This document shows positions 53,667-63,109 of a DNA stretch of 64,000 nucleotides, piece after piece. Position 1 is the first letter of the stretch, and every line of letters begins with the position of its first letter. The notes under the pieces are model-generated. The model was not told the origin of the DNA. It saw nothing but the letters and a program-made list of their open reading frames with translations, and did no database searches. Origin of the DNA: an uncultured Nioella sp. (GTDB lineage Bacteria; Pseudomonadota; Alphaproteobacteria; Rhodobacterales; Rhodobacteraceae); the NCBI GenBank assembly GCA_947495575.1, contig CANLZL010000001.1, positions 952,869-1,016,868 on the forward strand, given 5' to 3'. The position numbers and the translations under genes are program-made.

Positions 53667-54285
53667 AGGTGGTGTCAGAGTTTAGTTTGGCCAATGCATC
53701 CTCGATAAACAAGTATCCGGCAGACCATAACGCCTGATTGACCGCTTGGCGGCTGATCCCCAAATTTGTGGCGATCTGTTGCCGCGTGGGTTTGACTGGG
53801 CTTAGGGCTTCGGCCACGGCACGTGCCTGCGCGGCGGTCCAGCCTTGCGCAATGTAATCCATCAGGCGCAACGCGGTTGCTTTGGCCGGAGCGTCCGCCC
53901 AATCCATCAGAAAGGGCTTCTTGATCTCCGGCAAGAGTCGCCCTGACCGAGTGAAGACGTCGCCATGGGCGGCATTAAGGTCGGGGCTGTCTCCCTCAGC
54001 GAGTTGGCCGGAGCCAGTGGCAATGGCCATACGAGTTTCGATATCCTGATCCATTCGCCGCAGAATGGCTTGCAGAAAGATCGCCGCGCGGAGGGCGTGA
54101 TCTGGCTGGATCAGGGCCATTTGCCAACCATCGCCACCCCGGCGTGAGAGGTAGGCAGGCGCATTGCTCCAAAGGGCGATTTCGCGGGTTGCGCCGGAAA
54201 GCTCTTGAAACACCGTATCCAACCGAGCGGCAGACAGCGCGGTAGAGTCGACAATATCACCCGTTATGACAGCACAGTGGATCAT
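53665..54285 (-). CDS. SatD-like regulator: cyclase-like domain plus C-terminal helix-turn-helix
   Basis: 206 residues. The first 140 follow the class III nucleotidyl cyclase pattern in order: ITGDIVDST (like the metal-binding FADIVGST), RRGGDGWQMAL (like GDG), RMAIATG (like RIGIHTG) and HGDVFTRSGRLL (like GDAVNVAARL). The catalytic asparagine is replaced and the purine-contact lysine is Arg, so it may bind rather than cyclise a nucleotide. The last 50 residues form a helix-turn-helix (TRQQIATNLGISRQAVNQA). Family assignment to SatD rests on pattern; the cyclase link is inference. It is upstream of the DUF3307 gene and both are preceded by a shared motif, suggesting autoregulation. Confidence 0.7.
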   Translation of the reverse strand: MIHCAVITGDIVDSTALSAARLDTVFQELSGATREIALWSNAPAYLSRRGGDGWQMALIQPDHALRAAIFLQAILRRMDQDIETRMAIATGSGQLAEGDSPDLNAAHGDVFTRSGRLLPEIKKPFLMDWADAPAKATALRLMDYIAQGWTAAQARAVAEALSPVKPTRQQIATNLGISRQAVNQALWSAGYLFIEDALAKLNSDTT

Positions 54286-54298
54286 AAAGAAAACATTA

Positions 54299-54328
54299 TC
54301 ACTTTCTTTAATGAAAAGAAAGCAAATT
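54299..54328. promoter_or_regulatory. candidate operator upstream of SatD-like gene
   Basis: Perfect inverted repeat CTTTCTTT-AATGA-AAAGAAAG (54302-54322), 17 bases before the start codon, with the 12-base TCACTTTCTTTA shared with the region before DUF3307 and GAAAGCAA also shared. Confidence 0.55.
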
Positions 54329-54335
54329 AAGTTTC

Positions 54336-54698
54336 CTACATGAAGCCCAATTCCAGACGCGCCTCATCAGACATCATTTCCATGCCCCAAGGTGGATCCC
54401 AGGTGATCTCTACATTTACCGATTTCACACCTTCGACCGGGCTGACCGCATCATAAAGCCATCCGGGCATTTCGCCCGCAACCGGACAGCCGGGGGCCGT
54501 CAGTGTCATGATCAACTCAACATCGTTTTCTTCGGATATTTCGATCGTGTAGACTAGGCCCAGATCAAAGATATTCACTGGAATTTCAGGGTCATAGACC
54601 GTCCGGCACGCCTCAACGATCTTCTCGTGAAGCGGGTGGTCGGTGCTGGATGGTTTGATGAGCGGTGTGCCCTCAAGGGGCTCTTGCATCTGGGTCAT
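54336..54698 (-). CDS. SufT-like / DUF59 (MIP18) iron-sulfur assembly protein
   Basis: 120 residues from the ATG giving MTQMQEPLEGTP. DUF59 hallmarks: VYDPEIPVNIFDLGLVY and LTAPGCPVAGEMP, with the conserved cysteine, then ITWDPPWGMEMMSDEARLELG. Members assist Fe-S cluster maturation. An ATG 22 codons upstream is in frame but the added segment looks non-coding. Confidence 0.9.
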   Translation of the reverse strand: MTQMQEPLEGTPLIKPSSTDHPLHEKIVEACRTVYDPEIPVNIFDLGLVYTIEISEENDVELIMTLTAPGCPVAGEMPGWLYDAVSPVEGVKSVNVEITWDPPWGMEMMSDEARLELGFM

Positions 54699-54834
54699 GA
54701 GTTGGCTGTCCAAACTATAGTTGACCAAACATATAAGGTTTAACCCCATGGGCGTCCAGAGCATGTGAGCGGCAAGGGCTTGGCAATTGCAGAAAAAACG
54801 AAGAAAAGGGCGCTCTGCAAAGATGAGGGCAGAG

Positions 54835-55965
54835 ATGACCGACCGGTTTCAATTTTCGCTGAACGCAACAGATGGCAAGGCCCGCACGGGCGTGATTTCG
54901 ACCCCCAAGGGCGATATTCGCACGCCCGCCTTCATGCCGGTGGGCACAGCCGCGACCGTAAAGGCGATGATGCCCGAAAGCGTGGCGGCAACCGGGGCCG
55001 ACATTCTGCTGGGCAACACCTATCACCTGATGTTGCGTCCCACGGCTGAGCGGATCGCGAATTTGGGAGGCCTGCATAAGTTCATGAACTGGTCAAAGCC
55101 GATTTTGACGGATTCCGGCGGATTTCAAGTCATGAGCCTCGCCGATCTGCGCAAGTTGACGGAAAAAGGCGTGACCTTTCGCAGCCATATCGATGGCTCC
55201 AAACATGAGCTGACGCCTGAACGCTCGATGGAGATCCAGCGGCTTTTGGGCTCGGATATCGTGATGTGCTTTGACGAATGCCCTGCCTTGCCTGCGGACT
55301 ATGACCGGATTGCCGAATCCATGCGCCTGTCGATGCGATGGGCCGAACGGTCGCGCGACGCCTTTGGCGATCGGCCGGGCTATGCGCTGTTTGGCATCAT
55401 GCAAGGCGGGTTGGAGCGTGATTTGCGCGAAGAAAGCGCCAATGCCTTGCAGGAAATTGGGTTCGAGGGCTATGCGATTGGCGGTTTGGCAGTGGGTGAA
55501 GGCCAAGCAGCAATGTTTGATTGTCTGGATTATGCGCCCGACATGCTGCCGATTGAAAAGCCGCGTTACCTGATGGGGGTGGGCAAACCAGACGATATCG
55601 TGGGCGCCGTTAAGCGTGGGATCGACATGATGGATTGCGTCTTGCCGTCCCGCTCAGGTCGGACCGGGCAAGCCTGGACCCGCCGGGGACAAGTCAACAT
55701 CAAGAACGCGCGCCATACAGATGACCCTAGGCCTTTGGACGAAAACTGCAGTTGCCCGGCCTGTTCCAACTATTCCCGCGCCTATCTGAATCACGTGTTC
55801 CGTAGTCAGGAAATGATCTCTGGCATGCTGCTGACTTGGCACAACTTACATTATTATCAAGACCTTATGGCGGGAATGCGGAATGCAATTGCAGCCGGGA
55901 CTTTCGCCGAATGGGAAAAGAATTTTCACGAAATGCGCGCCTTAGGTGATATCGAACCGCTATGA
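54835..55965 (+). CDS. tgt: queuine tRNA-ribosyltransferase
   Basis: 376 residues from the ATG giving [14 protein letters not shown], behind GAGGG; an upstream extension of 16 residues is basic and unlike the family. Catalytic segments [12 protein letters not shown] and [14 protein letters not shown], and the zinc site [18 protein letters not shown], are intact. It exchanges guanine 34 of GUN-anticodon tRNAs for preQ1. The two tRNA-Asp(GTC) genes at the end of the window encode substrates of this enzyme. Confidence 0.96.
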   Translation: MTDRFQFSLNATDGKARTGVISTPKGDIRTPAFMPVGTAATVKAMMPESVAATGADILLGNTYHLMLRPTAERIANLGGLHKFMNWSKPILTDSGGFQVMSLADLRKLTEKGVTFRSHIDGSKHELTPERSMEIQRLLGSDIVMCFDECPALPADYDRIAESMRLSMRWAERSRDAFGDRPGYALFGIMQGGLERDLREESANALQEIGFEGYAIGGLAVGEGQAAMFDCLDYAPDMLPIEKPRYLMGVGKPDDIVGAVKRGIDMMDCVLPSRSGRTGQAWTRRGQVNIKNARHTDDPRPLDENCSCPACSNYSRAYLNHVFRSQEMISGMLLTWHNLHYYQDLMAGMRNAIAAGTFAEWEKNFHEMRALGDIEPL

Positions 55966-56498
55966 AATACCTCGCAATTCTCGCCGTTCTCATTGCTGGT
56001 GCCGCTGACGCACAGTCCCTCTGCAATGTTCAGGCCGGTCCCGAACTGATTCACTCCTTGTCCGGCGATTGGACGCTTGAAGGTGCAACTTCGGTCGAGA
56101 CGGAAACGATTTCTATCGTCGTCCCTGAAACGGAAAGTGCCATCATCACCGACGGCACTTTCGCCGCGGATGTTATTGACAGGTGGACGGGCGAGCCTGT
56201 GACGCTGGAACCTGGGCAGGTCTATGATGTCGACGCTGTCGATGACATGCTGGAAACAGCAGAGGTTGATTGGATCGCCGATGCGGTCTCGCTAACGCCC
56301 TGCGGGCCAGAGGCGCTGCCGCAGATGACGGGCATTTTTGACAATGGCGACGCTTTAACCGGACAGGCGACGCTGATCCCCTATTTCGCCGACCAAATCG
56401 TGCTGATCGTCGAAGTCGAAACCATCGGCACAGCGGGTTTGGCCTTTTTGACCACTGCGGCGCTATTGAGCAGGCAAACGGCCGCAGCGGAACGCTGA
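55962..56498 (+). CDS. small secreted protein of unknown function
   Basis: 178 residues with a signal peptide ending at ADA-QSLCN. Acidic, with two cysteines (SLCNVQ and LTPCGPE) that may pair. I recognise no family. The start overlaps the tgt stop (ATGA), so it is translationally coupled to tgt although a periplasmic protein and a tRNA enzyme have no evident link. Confidence 0.75.
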   Translation: MKYLAILAVLIAGAADAQSLCNVQAGPELIHSLSGDWTLEGATSVETETISIVVPETESAIITDGTFAADVIDRWTGEPVTLEPGQVYDVDAVDDMLETAEVDWIADAVSLTPCGPEALPQMTGIFDNGDALTGQATLIPYFADQIVLIVEVETIGTAGLAFLTTAALLSRQTAAAER

Positions 56499-56965
56499 GG
56501 TAATCCAGACCAGCCGTATTTGGCTAACACCTGTTTCTGACGCTAAAGATCAAGCCATCCGGACCACTTGCCCCGCGGATCATGCCGATCGCAGCGACTG
56601 AGATCCATGTCTATTTAGTGACCATCATGTTTTGTCGCTGGTGCCGGCGTTTGCGAGGTTGATCTGCCACCATCCCCTGAGACGGAGATCAAGCAATCTT
56701 GTCTACAAAACGCTGCATTTTGTGAAATTCTAGCGTTTTTGCCCAAATATGCACAATATGTTTCCCTGACCTTCCTCAAACGCTGTTTTCGTATCTTGCC
56801 CTTGCCGCGTGGCGGGGGCAGAGTGCTTTCAACCTGTCAAAAACGGCTGGGAAAGGTTGAAAAACTGGGCAAGCGCCCCCAATTTCAACTATCCTGACCC
56901 GGAGGAGGCCAAGGGATCGCCACAAGTGGGGTCCGCGCCACCTTGCCAATAATAAGGAAGGCAAT
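56499..56965. other. 467-base intergenic region before lon
   Basis: No gene found. It contains a hairpin, AAAACGCT pairing with AGCGTTTT around an ATTT/AAAT inner stem (about 56706-56742), followed by a short T-run. This may end the tgt operon or a short transcript. The right part holds the lon promoter candidate. Confidence 0.5.
56855..56885 (+). promoter_or_regulatory. heat-shock (sigma-32-like) promoter candidate of lon
   Basis: GTTGAA (56856-56861), about 14 bases, then CCCCCAATTT (56876-56885), resembling the RpoH consensus CTTGAAA-N13-CCCCAT. lon is a classic heat-shock gene, which supports the reading. Confidence 0.4.
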
Positions 56966-59371
56966 ATGCCAGAGCACATTCTCACCTATCCTGTACTTCC
57001 GCTGCGTGATGTCGTGGTTTTCCCACATATGATCGTGCCGCTCTTTGTCGGACGCGAAAAATCTGTGCGTGCGCTCGAAGAAGTGATGCAGGATGACCGG
57101 CAAATCCTGCTGTCGAGCCAAATTGACCCGGCAGTCGATGACCCTGATACAAGCGGCATCTACACCACAGGCGTTCTGGCCAATGTGCTGCAACTTCTGA
57201 AACTGCCCGATGGAACGGTCAAAGTTCTGGTAGAAGGCCGCGGTCGTGTGGCCATCACTGGATTTGTGGATAATACAGAGTTTTTTGAAGCGACCGCCGA
57301 AGAAATCGACGAGATTGAAGGCGATGTCGACGCGATTGCGGCGATGCTCGGTTCAGTTGTGGAAGAGTTTGAGCGCTACGCCAAGGTCAAGAAAAACATC
57401 CCCGAAGAGGCACTTTCCAGCGTTGCTGAAACCCAGGAACCGGCCAAACTGGCCGATCTTGTGGCCGGGCATCTGGGCATTGAAGTGGACCAGAAACAAG
57501 ACCTGCTTGAGACCCTGTCGGTCTCTGAGCGGCTTGAGAAGGTTTATGGCCTGATGCAGGGCGAGATGAGCGTTCTGAAGGTCGAGAAAAAGATCAAGAC
57601 GCGCGTGAAATCGCAGATGGAGCGCACGCAGCGCGAATACTACCTCAACGAGCAGATGAAAGCCATTCAGCGTGAGCTGGGCGATGGCGAAGAAGGCTCG
57701 AATGAGGTGGCTGAGCTGGAGGCGAAAATCTCCGAGGCCAAGCTGTCGAAAGAGGCGCGCGAAAAGGCTGATGCTGAGATCAAAAAGCTGAAATCGATGT
57801 CACCGATGTCAGCCGAAGCAACTGTTGTTCGCAATTACCTTGACTGGATGCTGTCCATTCCGTGGGGCACTAAGTCGCGCGTGAAAAAGGATCTGGGCCG
57901 GGCGCAGAAGGTGCTGGATGACGATCATTATGGCCTCGAGAAGGTCAAGGAGCGCATTGTCGAATATCTGGCCGTGCAGCAACGTTCGAAAAAGCTGAAA
58001 GGCCCGATCATGTGCCTTGTCGGCCCTCCGGGTGTTGGTAAAACCAGCCTTGGGAAATCTGTTGCCAAAGCGACGGGGCGCGAGTTTATCCGCATCTCGC
58101 TTGGCGGCGTGCGGGATGAATCCGAGATCCGCGGCCACCGCCGGACTTACATTGGCTCGATGCCCGGCAAGATCATTCAGGCGTTGAAAAAGGCCAAGAC
58201 CACGAACCCTCTGATCCTCTTGGATGAGATCGACAAGATGGGGCAGGATTTCCGTGGTGATCCGGCCAGCGCTATGCTGGAAGTGCTTGATCCGGAACAG
58301 AATTCGACTTTTGTCGATCACTATCTTGAGGTCGAATATGATCTTTCGAACGTAATGTTCCTGACCACGTCGAACAGCTACAACATGCCGGGGCCTCTGC
58401 TGGACAGGATGGAGATCATTCCACTGGCGGGTTACACAGAGGATGAAAAATCTGAGATTGCCAAGCGTCACCTCATTCCCAAACAGATCAAAAATCACGG
58501 TCTGAAAAAGGATGAGTTCGTTCTGGGTGATGATGCGCTGACCGATATGGTGCGCTATTACACCCGTGAGGCGGGCGTGCGGAACCTTGAGCGTGAGATC
58601 GCCAAAACTGCGCGCAAGGCGCTGACATCGATCATCAAGAAGGAAACTGATCGGGTCGTTGTGTCTTCTGACAACATCCATGATTTCCTTGGCGTGAAAA
58701 AATACCGCTATGGTCTGGCTGAAGATGAGCATCAAATCGGTGTTGTCACCGGGCTGGCCTATACGTCCGTCGGCGGCGACCTGTTGCATATCGAGGCGCT
58801 GAGCCTGCCGGGCAAAGGCCGGATGAAGACCACCGGTAAGCTGGGCGACGTGATGAAGGAATCTATCGACGCGGCGTCCAGCTATGTGCGGTCGATTTCG
58901 CCGCAGATTGGGGTAAAACCGCCGAAGTTCGACAAGATCGACATCCACGTGCACGTGCCCGATGGCGCAACGCCCAAGGATGGCCCTTCGGCTGGATTGG
59001 CGATGGTGACCTCCATCGTGTCTGTTTTGACGGGTATCCCGGTGCGCAAAGACATTGCGATGACAGGCGAGGTTTCCCTGCGTGGGAATGCGATGCCGAT
59101 TGGCGGTTTGAAAGAGAAACTGCTGGCGGCCCTGCGCGGCGGAATAAAGACCGTGCTAATTCCGGAAGAAAACGAAAAGGATCTGACCGATATCCCTGCC
59201 AACGTCACGGAAGGGTTAGAGATCATCCCTGTCAAACACGTGTCGGAAGTTCTGAAATTGGCATTGATAGAAGAACCTCAACCGATTGATTGGGATCAGG
59301 AAGCCGAGGAAGCGGCTGCCGCAAAAGCCGCGACTGAAGCGGCCTCATCGGCCGGTGCGACCGCCCACTAA
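56966..59371 (+). CDS. lon: ATP-dependent protease Lon
   Basis: 801 residues. An N-terminal substrate-binding LON domain (YPVLPLRDVVVFPHMIVPL) is followed by a coiled helical region, an AAA+ domain with GPPGVGKTSLGKS (Walker A) and LILLDEIDKM (Walker B), and a C-terminal serine protease domain. The Ser-Lys dyad is Ser675 in PKDGPSAGLAM and Lys718 in GGLKEKLLAAL. It degrades misfolded and regulatory proteins. An AAGGAAGG site precedes the ATG. The last 20 residues are Ala-rich. Confidence 0.98.
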   Translation: MPEHILTYPVLPLRDVVVFPHMIVPLFVGREKSVRALEEVMQDDRQILLSSQIDPAVDDPDTSGIYTTGVLANVLQLLKLPDGTVKVLVEGRGRVAITGFVDNTEFFEATAEEIDEIEGDVDAIAAMLGSVVEEFERYAKVKKNIPEEALSSVAETQEPAKLADLVAGHLGIEVDQKQDLLETLSVSERLEKVYGLMQGEMSVLKVEKKIKTRVKSQMERTQREYYLNEQMKAIQRELGDGEEGSNEVAELEAKISEAKLSKEAREKADAEIKKLKSMSPMSAEATVVRNYLDWMLSIPWGTKSRVKKDLGRAQKVLDDDHYGLEKVKERIVEYLAVQQRSKKLKGPIMCLVGPPGVGKTSLGKSVAKATGREFIRISLGGVRDESEIRGHRRTYIGSMPGKIIQALKKAKTTNPLILLDEIDKMGQDFRGDPASAMLEVLDPEQNSTFVDHYLEVEYDLSNVMFLTTSNSYNMPGPLLDRMEIIPLAGYTEDEKSEIAKRHLIPKQIKNHGLKKDEFVLGDDALTDMVRYYTREAGVRNLEREIAKTARKALTSIIKKETDRVVVSSDNIHDFLGVKKYRYGLAEDEHQIGVVTGLAYTSVGGDLLHIEALSLPGKGRMKTTGKLGDVMKESIDAASSYVRSISPQIGVKPPKFDKIDIHVHVPDGATPKDGPSAGLAMVTSIVSVLTGIPVRKDIAMTGEVSLRGNAMPIGGLKEKLLAALRGGIKTVLIPEENEKDLTDIPANVTEGLEIIPVKHVSEVLKLALIEEPQPIDWDQEAEEAAAAKAATEAASSAGATAH

Positions 59372-59390
59372 GCGGCTTCATGTGAAAAAG

Positions 59391-59418
59391 AAAAACCCCC
59401 GCAACTGCGGGGGTTTTT
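59391..59418. terminator. bidirectional intrinsic terminator after lon
   Basis: AAAAACCCCCGCA (59391-59403) pairs perfectly with TGCGGGGGTTTTT (59406-59418). It serves lon (+) and the converging small gene (-). Confidence 0.95.
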
Positions 59419-59440
59419 GCATTTCGAGCAGTCGTCTTTG

Positions 59441-59650
59441 TCAGGTAGGGCGGTACGTGCCGCCACCCATCGTCAAGATTATGAAAATCAGAGCCAGGAA
59501 CGGAACCAACTCACCTCCATTTGCGCCATCCGTCATCACATCCTGAGTGACAATTTCGGGTGACATCGTCGGTGTGGTCTGATCAGCAACGGCCATTTGG
59601 CCTGTCACGATGGCGGCGACCGAAAGCGCCAGCATAGTTTTCTTCAGCAT
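59441..59650 (-). CDS. 69-residue secreted or membrane peptide
   Basis: Starts MLKKTMLALSVAAIV, a signal peptide ending near AVADQT, then an acidic stretch (TMSPEIVTQDVMTDG) and a C-terminal hydrophobic helix (LVPFLALIFIILTMGGG) with a short RPT tail. It resembles small roseobacter proteins of unknown function that have the same signal-acidic-helix layout. It ends at a good terminator, which supports expression. Confidence 0.7.
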   Translation of the reverse strand: MLKKTMLALSVAAIVTGQMAVADQTTPTMSPEIVTQDVMTDGANGGELVPFLALIFIILTMGGGTYRPT

Positions 59651-59945
59651 ATTTCCCCCAGTCGAGCACGCGTGCCCGGGCATTTGACGTCGATATTGGC
59701 AGATATCGAACCCATAAATGCGACGTTTTCAGTTCTTGGATCAAGAGATTACCCCAACTGAAAGCGGCGATTCGTAGAATTCTGCGTATTCGGGGCCAAT
59801 TTAGTGCCGAATTGCCACAGGTGTTCGGCAATCGCGAAGCAACGCGCCTCTTAGCCGAATGTCGTCATACAAAAACTTGATTCGGTTGAGAAAACCCATT
59901 TTGTATTAACAAAAGTTACCAAGAATGTAGCTGGGATTGCCAAAA

Positions 59946-60725
59946 ATGACTCTATTACGTCGAGAATTTCTGGGCGGCCTGTCCGGTATTGTCGCGTCGC
60001 CGTTCATCGCAAATACGGCGACGGCGCAGCAGGCGATGCCGCGTCCAATTCCGGCCGGGGTTGCCCATGGCGGTGCCACGACGATAACCCGGATTCCGAC
60101 GCAACAGCCCATTGTTGCCATGACATTCGATGATGGACCGCATGAACGCTACACTCCGCAATTGCTGGATATGCTGCGCGCCCGCAACATCCGCGCGACA
60201 TTCTATCTGATTGGCCGTCGCGTGGCTTTGTATCCAGCGCTTGCACGTCGGATCGCCGATGAAGGTCACGAGATTGGTAACCATACCTGGACGCATCCCC
60301 GGTTGAGCGGGCTGGGGCAGGGGTCAGTTCTAAGGGAATTGGACAGAACGGCCGAGGTCATTCGCACGACCGTCGGCCAAACGCCGCACACGATGCGCCC
60401 ACCCTATGGGATGTTGCGAGAATCTCAACGACGGATGATTCACGCAGAGCGCAGTTACCCCACGATTCTATGGTCAATTGACCCGGAAGATTGGCGGCGG
60501 CCGGGCAGCAGTGTCATAACCAACCGTATTCTCGGCCGGTCCCACCCCGGTGCGGTTATCCTTGCCCATGACATCATCGGCTCAACCGTTGCAGCCATGC
60601 CGGCAACGCTGGACGGGCTCATCGCACGTGGTTATCGCTTTGCCACGGTATCAGAAATGATGGGCTGGCCACGATGGGGCAGGTCACGTTGGCGCGGACC
60701 GGTGCAACAGGGCGACCCGGTCTGA
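59946..60725 (+). CDS. polysaccharide deacetylase family protein (NodB domain)
   Basis: 259 residues from the ATG giving MTLLRREFLGG; a TTG three codons earlier is possible. The N-terminus has twin arginines (RREFLGG) and a hydrophobic stretch, so Tat export is plausible. NodB motifs are present in order: MTFDDGP (metal-binding Asp pair), HEIGNHTWTHP (metal-binding His pair), RPPYG, and WSIDPEDW. It probably removes acetyl groups from a cell-surface or wall polysaccharide. Confidence 0.88.
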   Translation: MTLLRREFLGGLSGIVASPFIANTATAQQAMPRPIPAGVAHGGATTITRIPTQQPIVAMTFDDGPHERYTPQLLDMLRARNIRATFYLIGRRVALYPALARRIADEGHEIGNHTWTHPRLSGLGQGSVLRELDRTAEVIRTTVGQTPHTMRPPYGMLRESQRRMIHAERSYPTILWSIDPEDWRRPGSSVITNRILGRSHPGAVILAHDIIGSTVAAMPATLDGLIARGYRFATVSEMMGWPRWGRSRWRGPVQQGDPV

Positions 60726-60793
60726 CGCGAAGGCATTTGTATATCAAGCCCTGACCCGCTAGCCTTCCCCGCAATGCAGGCAAGGAGAGCGAC

Positions 60794-61126
60794 ATGACCA
60801 ATGACAGCAGCGATGATAACGTGATCAGTTTGGATGAGGCCTCATCCGTGCCGGAAGCGGCAGAAATCGGGCCGTTGCCTTTTAAAATGCCCGATCTGAT
60901 GCAGACCATTGCCCCCATGAGTGAGCTTAAACGATCTGAACTACGTGATGCGGCAAGTTTGGTTCTTACCGCATTGGCCGGTGCCCTTGCGGATGGGCGC
61001 GAAGTGATTTTGCCGGATTTCGGAAAGATCAGCCCCAAAGGCAATATTACCAAACCTGGCGGAGTCTTTATCAAGGCCAAGATCAAGCTTGCCGATAATC
61101 CCGGCGACACCGCCGACGAAGACTAA
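60794..61126 (+). CDS. HU-family DNA-binding-like protein with acidic N-terminal extension
   Basis: 110 residues behind AAGGAGAG. From about residue 44 it follows the HU fold (KRSELRDAASLVLTALAGALADGREVILPDFGKI), but the first 40 residues are acidic (SSDDNVISLDEASS) and the beta-arm is short and lacks the usual run of arginines. It may be a divergent HU-like protein with weak or altered DNA binding. Confidence 0.75.
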   Translation: MTNDSSDDNVISLDEASSVPEAAEIGPLPFKMPDLMQTIAPMSELKRSELRDAASLVLTALAGALADGREVILPDFGKISPKGNITKPGGVFIKAKIKLADNPGDTADED

Positions 61127-61261
61127 CCCTTGAGGCTTGCCTGCCCCTGACGACGTGTCTAAACCGCATGGCGAACTTGATGAGTGCGGTCGTTGATAAA
61201 CTGTCCGTCAGTTTCACAAATTTTTGACGGATTGGCGTCAAGGGCCAGTATGTGAGGGCAC

Positions 61262-61840
61262 ATGTCGCACTATCCAGAGATCTATGTTCTGCGCCACGGT
61301 GAAACCGAATGGAATGCACAATCGCGTATGCAGGGCGCGCTAAACTCGCCCCTGACGGCAACAGGTGTTGCTCAGGCTGAGGCGCAGGGCCTTATCATGG
61401 CACGGCAAAACCTTGAAGGGTTCGATGTGATCAGCAGCCCGCAAGGTCGCGCCTTTCAGACAGCCGCTATTGCCCTTGCCCCGCTTGTTCCCACAATCCG
61501 AACCGATGCTGCCCTGCGCGAGATTGGCGTTGGGGACTGGGCAGGAAAACGGCGCAGCGAATTATCAGTTGGATTTGACGTGGTCGATACGCCGGATGGA
61601 GCTTTGGAGCTCTATGAACTTGCGCCGAACGGAGAGGGCTTTGCACGGCTTGAAGACCGTTGTCGTGCGTTTTTGGATGGGCTGACGGCTCCGGCTGTAC
61701 TGATCACCCACGGCATCACCAGTCGCATGTTGCGCACTCTTTGGCTTGGGCGCGGGATCGAAGCGATGGCGGATCTACCGGGCGGGCAGGGCATTGTTTA
61801 CCACCTCAAAGATGGCAAGCATCTCCGCTTGGAAGTCTGA
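61262..61840 (+). CDS. histidine phosphatase family protein (phosphoglycerate mutase-like)
   Basis: 192 residues. The catalytic LRHGETEWNAQ (phospho-His at about residue 11), SSPQGRAFQTA, and the second histidine in LITHGITSRML define the family. It could be a phosphoglycerate mutase or a broad phosphatase; the length and sequence do not decide. Confidence 0.88.
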   Translation: MSHYPEIYVLRHGETEWNAQSRMQGALNSPLTATGVAQAEAQGLIMARQNLEGFDVISSPQGRAFQTAAIALAPLVPTIRTDAALREIGVGDWAGKRRSELSVGFDVVDTPDGALELYELAPNGEGFARLEDRCRAFLDGLTAPAVLITHGITSRMLRTLWLGRGIEAMADLPGGQGIVYHLKDGKHLRLEV

Positions 61841-61885
61841 AAGCCTGCCATTCGAAAAAGATGAAAAAAATGCAACAAAAGCCTC

Positions 61886-61914
61886 TTGCATCCCGCCCGC
61901 GACCAGAGTTATAG
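61886..61914 (+). promoter_or_regulatory. candidate promoter of tRNA-Val
   Basis: TTGCAT (61886-61891), 17 bases, TTATAG (61909-61914), about ten bases before the tRNA. Confidence 0.4.
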
Positions 61915-61924
61915 CCCTGCCATC

Positions 61925-62000
<76 letters not shown>

Positions 62001-62146
62001 TTTCCCTCCCCGTTGACCAACGCTGTTGAGTGACTTGACTAAGGGCTTCTGCCTTTGCGCACATATCCTGTGGGCCGCTTGGGGTAAGGCAATTCAAATT
62101 CGCACTCTATATAGTCTGCAGACCAATGTGATGGAGCAGACAGACC

Positions 62147-63109
62147 ATGAGCTGGAACCCCGCTTTAGAACCCGATTGCCCAAAGGGCGATGCGGTTGAT
62201 GCGATCGAAACGCTGATTATTCCCCGTGCCCGGGATCTGGGTGGGTTTGAAGTGCGCCGCGCCTTGCCTGCGCCCAAACGCCAAATGGTTGGGCCTTTTG
62301 TGTTTTTCGACCAGATGGGACCGGCAGAATTCTTGCCGACCTCAGGCATGGATGTCCGCCCGCATCCCCATATTGGTCTGGCCACGATTTCCTATCTCTA
62401 TGACGGGCGTATGCATCACCGCGACAGCCTTGGCACGGATAGCTGGATTGAACCCGGAGACGTGAACCTGATGGTGGCGGGCCGCGGGATCACCCATTCG
62501 GAACGCACGGATGACGCCACCCAGACCTTGCCGATGAAATTCTTTGGCATTCAGACCTGGATCGCGTTGCCGGAAGATCAGGAGGACCGCGCGCCCGATT
62601 TTGTGCATTCAGCCGCAAGCGACCTGCCGCTTTTGGACGGGGAAGGCAAATCGGTGCGCCTTGTTTTGGGCAGTGCCTATGGCGAAACCGCCCCTGTGCC
62701 GGTCCCGTCCGAGATGTTCTATGCCGACGCAATATTAGAGGCCGGTGCCGCCATTCCGATGCCGGACAATCACGAAGATCGCGGGGTTTATGTCGCGACA
62801 GGCGCAGTCGAGCAGGCGGGAACCACCTATGAGGCCGGGCAAATGATGGTGTTTCGCCCCGGCGACAAGGTCAGCCTGAAGGCCGGTCCCGCAGGGGCGC
62901 GGCTGCTGCTGCTTGGCGGTGCGACTTTGAACGGACCGCGCTATTTGTGGTGGAATTTTGTATCCTCGTCGAAAGAGCGCATCGAGGCCGCGAAAGAGGC
63001 CTGGCGCGAGGCCGACTGGCAAAGCGGCCCGTTTCATTTGCCGCCAAGCGATGATCAGGAATTCATCCCCTTGCCAGAGCGTGGGCCTGCGTTCAGAAAG
63101 GGTGGATGA
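62147..63109 (+). CDS. pirin family protein
   Basis: 320 residues of the bicupin pirin family: DVRPHPHIGLATISYLYDG and MHHRDSLG supply the metal-binding His residues, then GRGITHSER. Bacterial pirins include quercetinase-like enzymes and regulators of central metabolism; the role here is unknown. It shares four bases with the acetyltransferase gene downstream. Confidence 0.9.
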   Translation: MSWNPALEPDCPKGDAVDAIETLIIPRARDLGGFEVRRALPAPKRQMVGPFVFFDQMGPAEFLPTSGMDVRPHPHIGLATISYLYDGRMHHRDSLGTDSWIEPGDVNLMVAGRGITHSERTDDATQTLPMKFFGIQTWIALPEDQEDRAPDFVHSAASDLPLLDGEGKSVRLVLGSAYGETAPVPVPSEMFYADAILEAGAAIPMPDNHEDRGVYVATGAVEQAGTTYEAGQMMVFRPGDKVSLKAGPAGARLLLLGGATLNGPRYLWWNFVSSSKERIEAAKEAWREADWQSGPFHLPPSDDQEFIPLPERGPAFRKGG

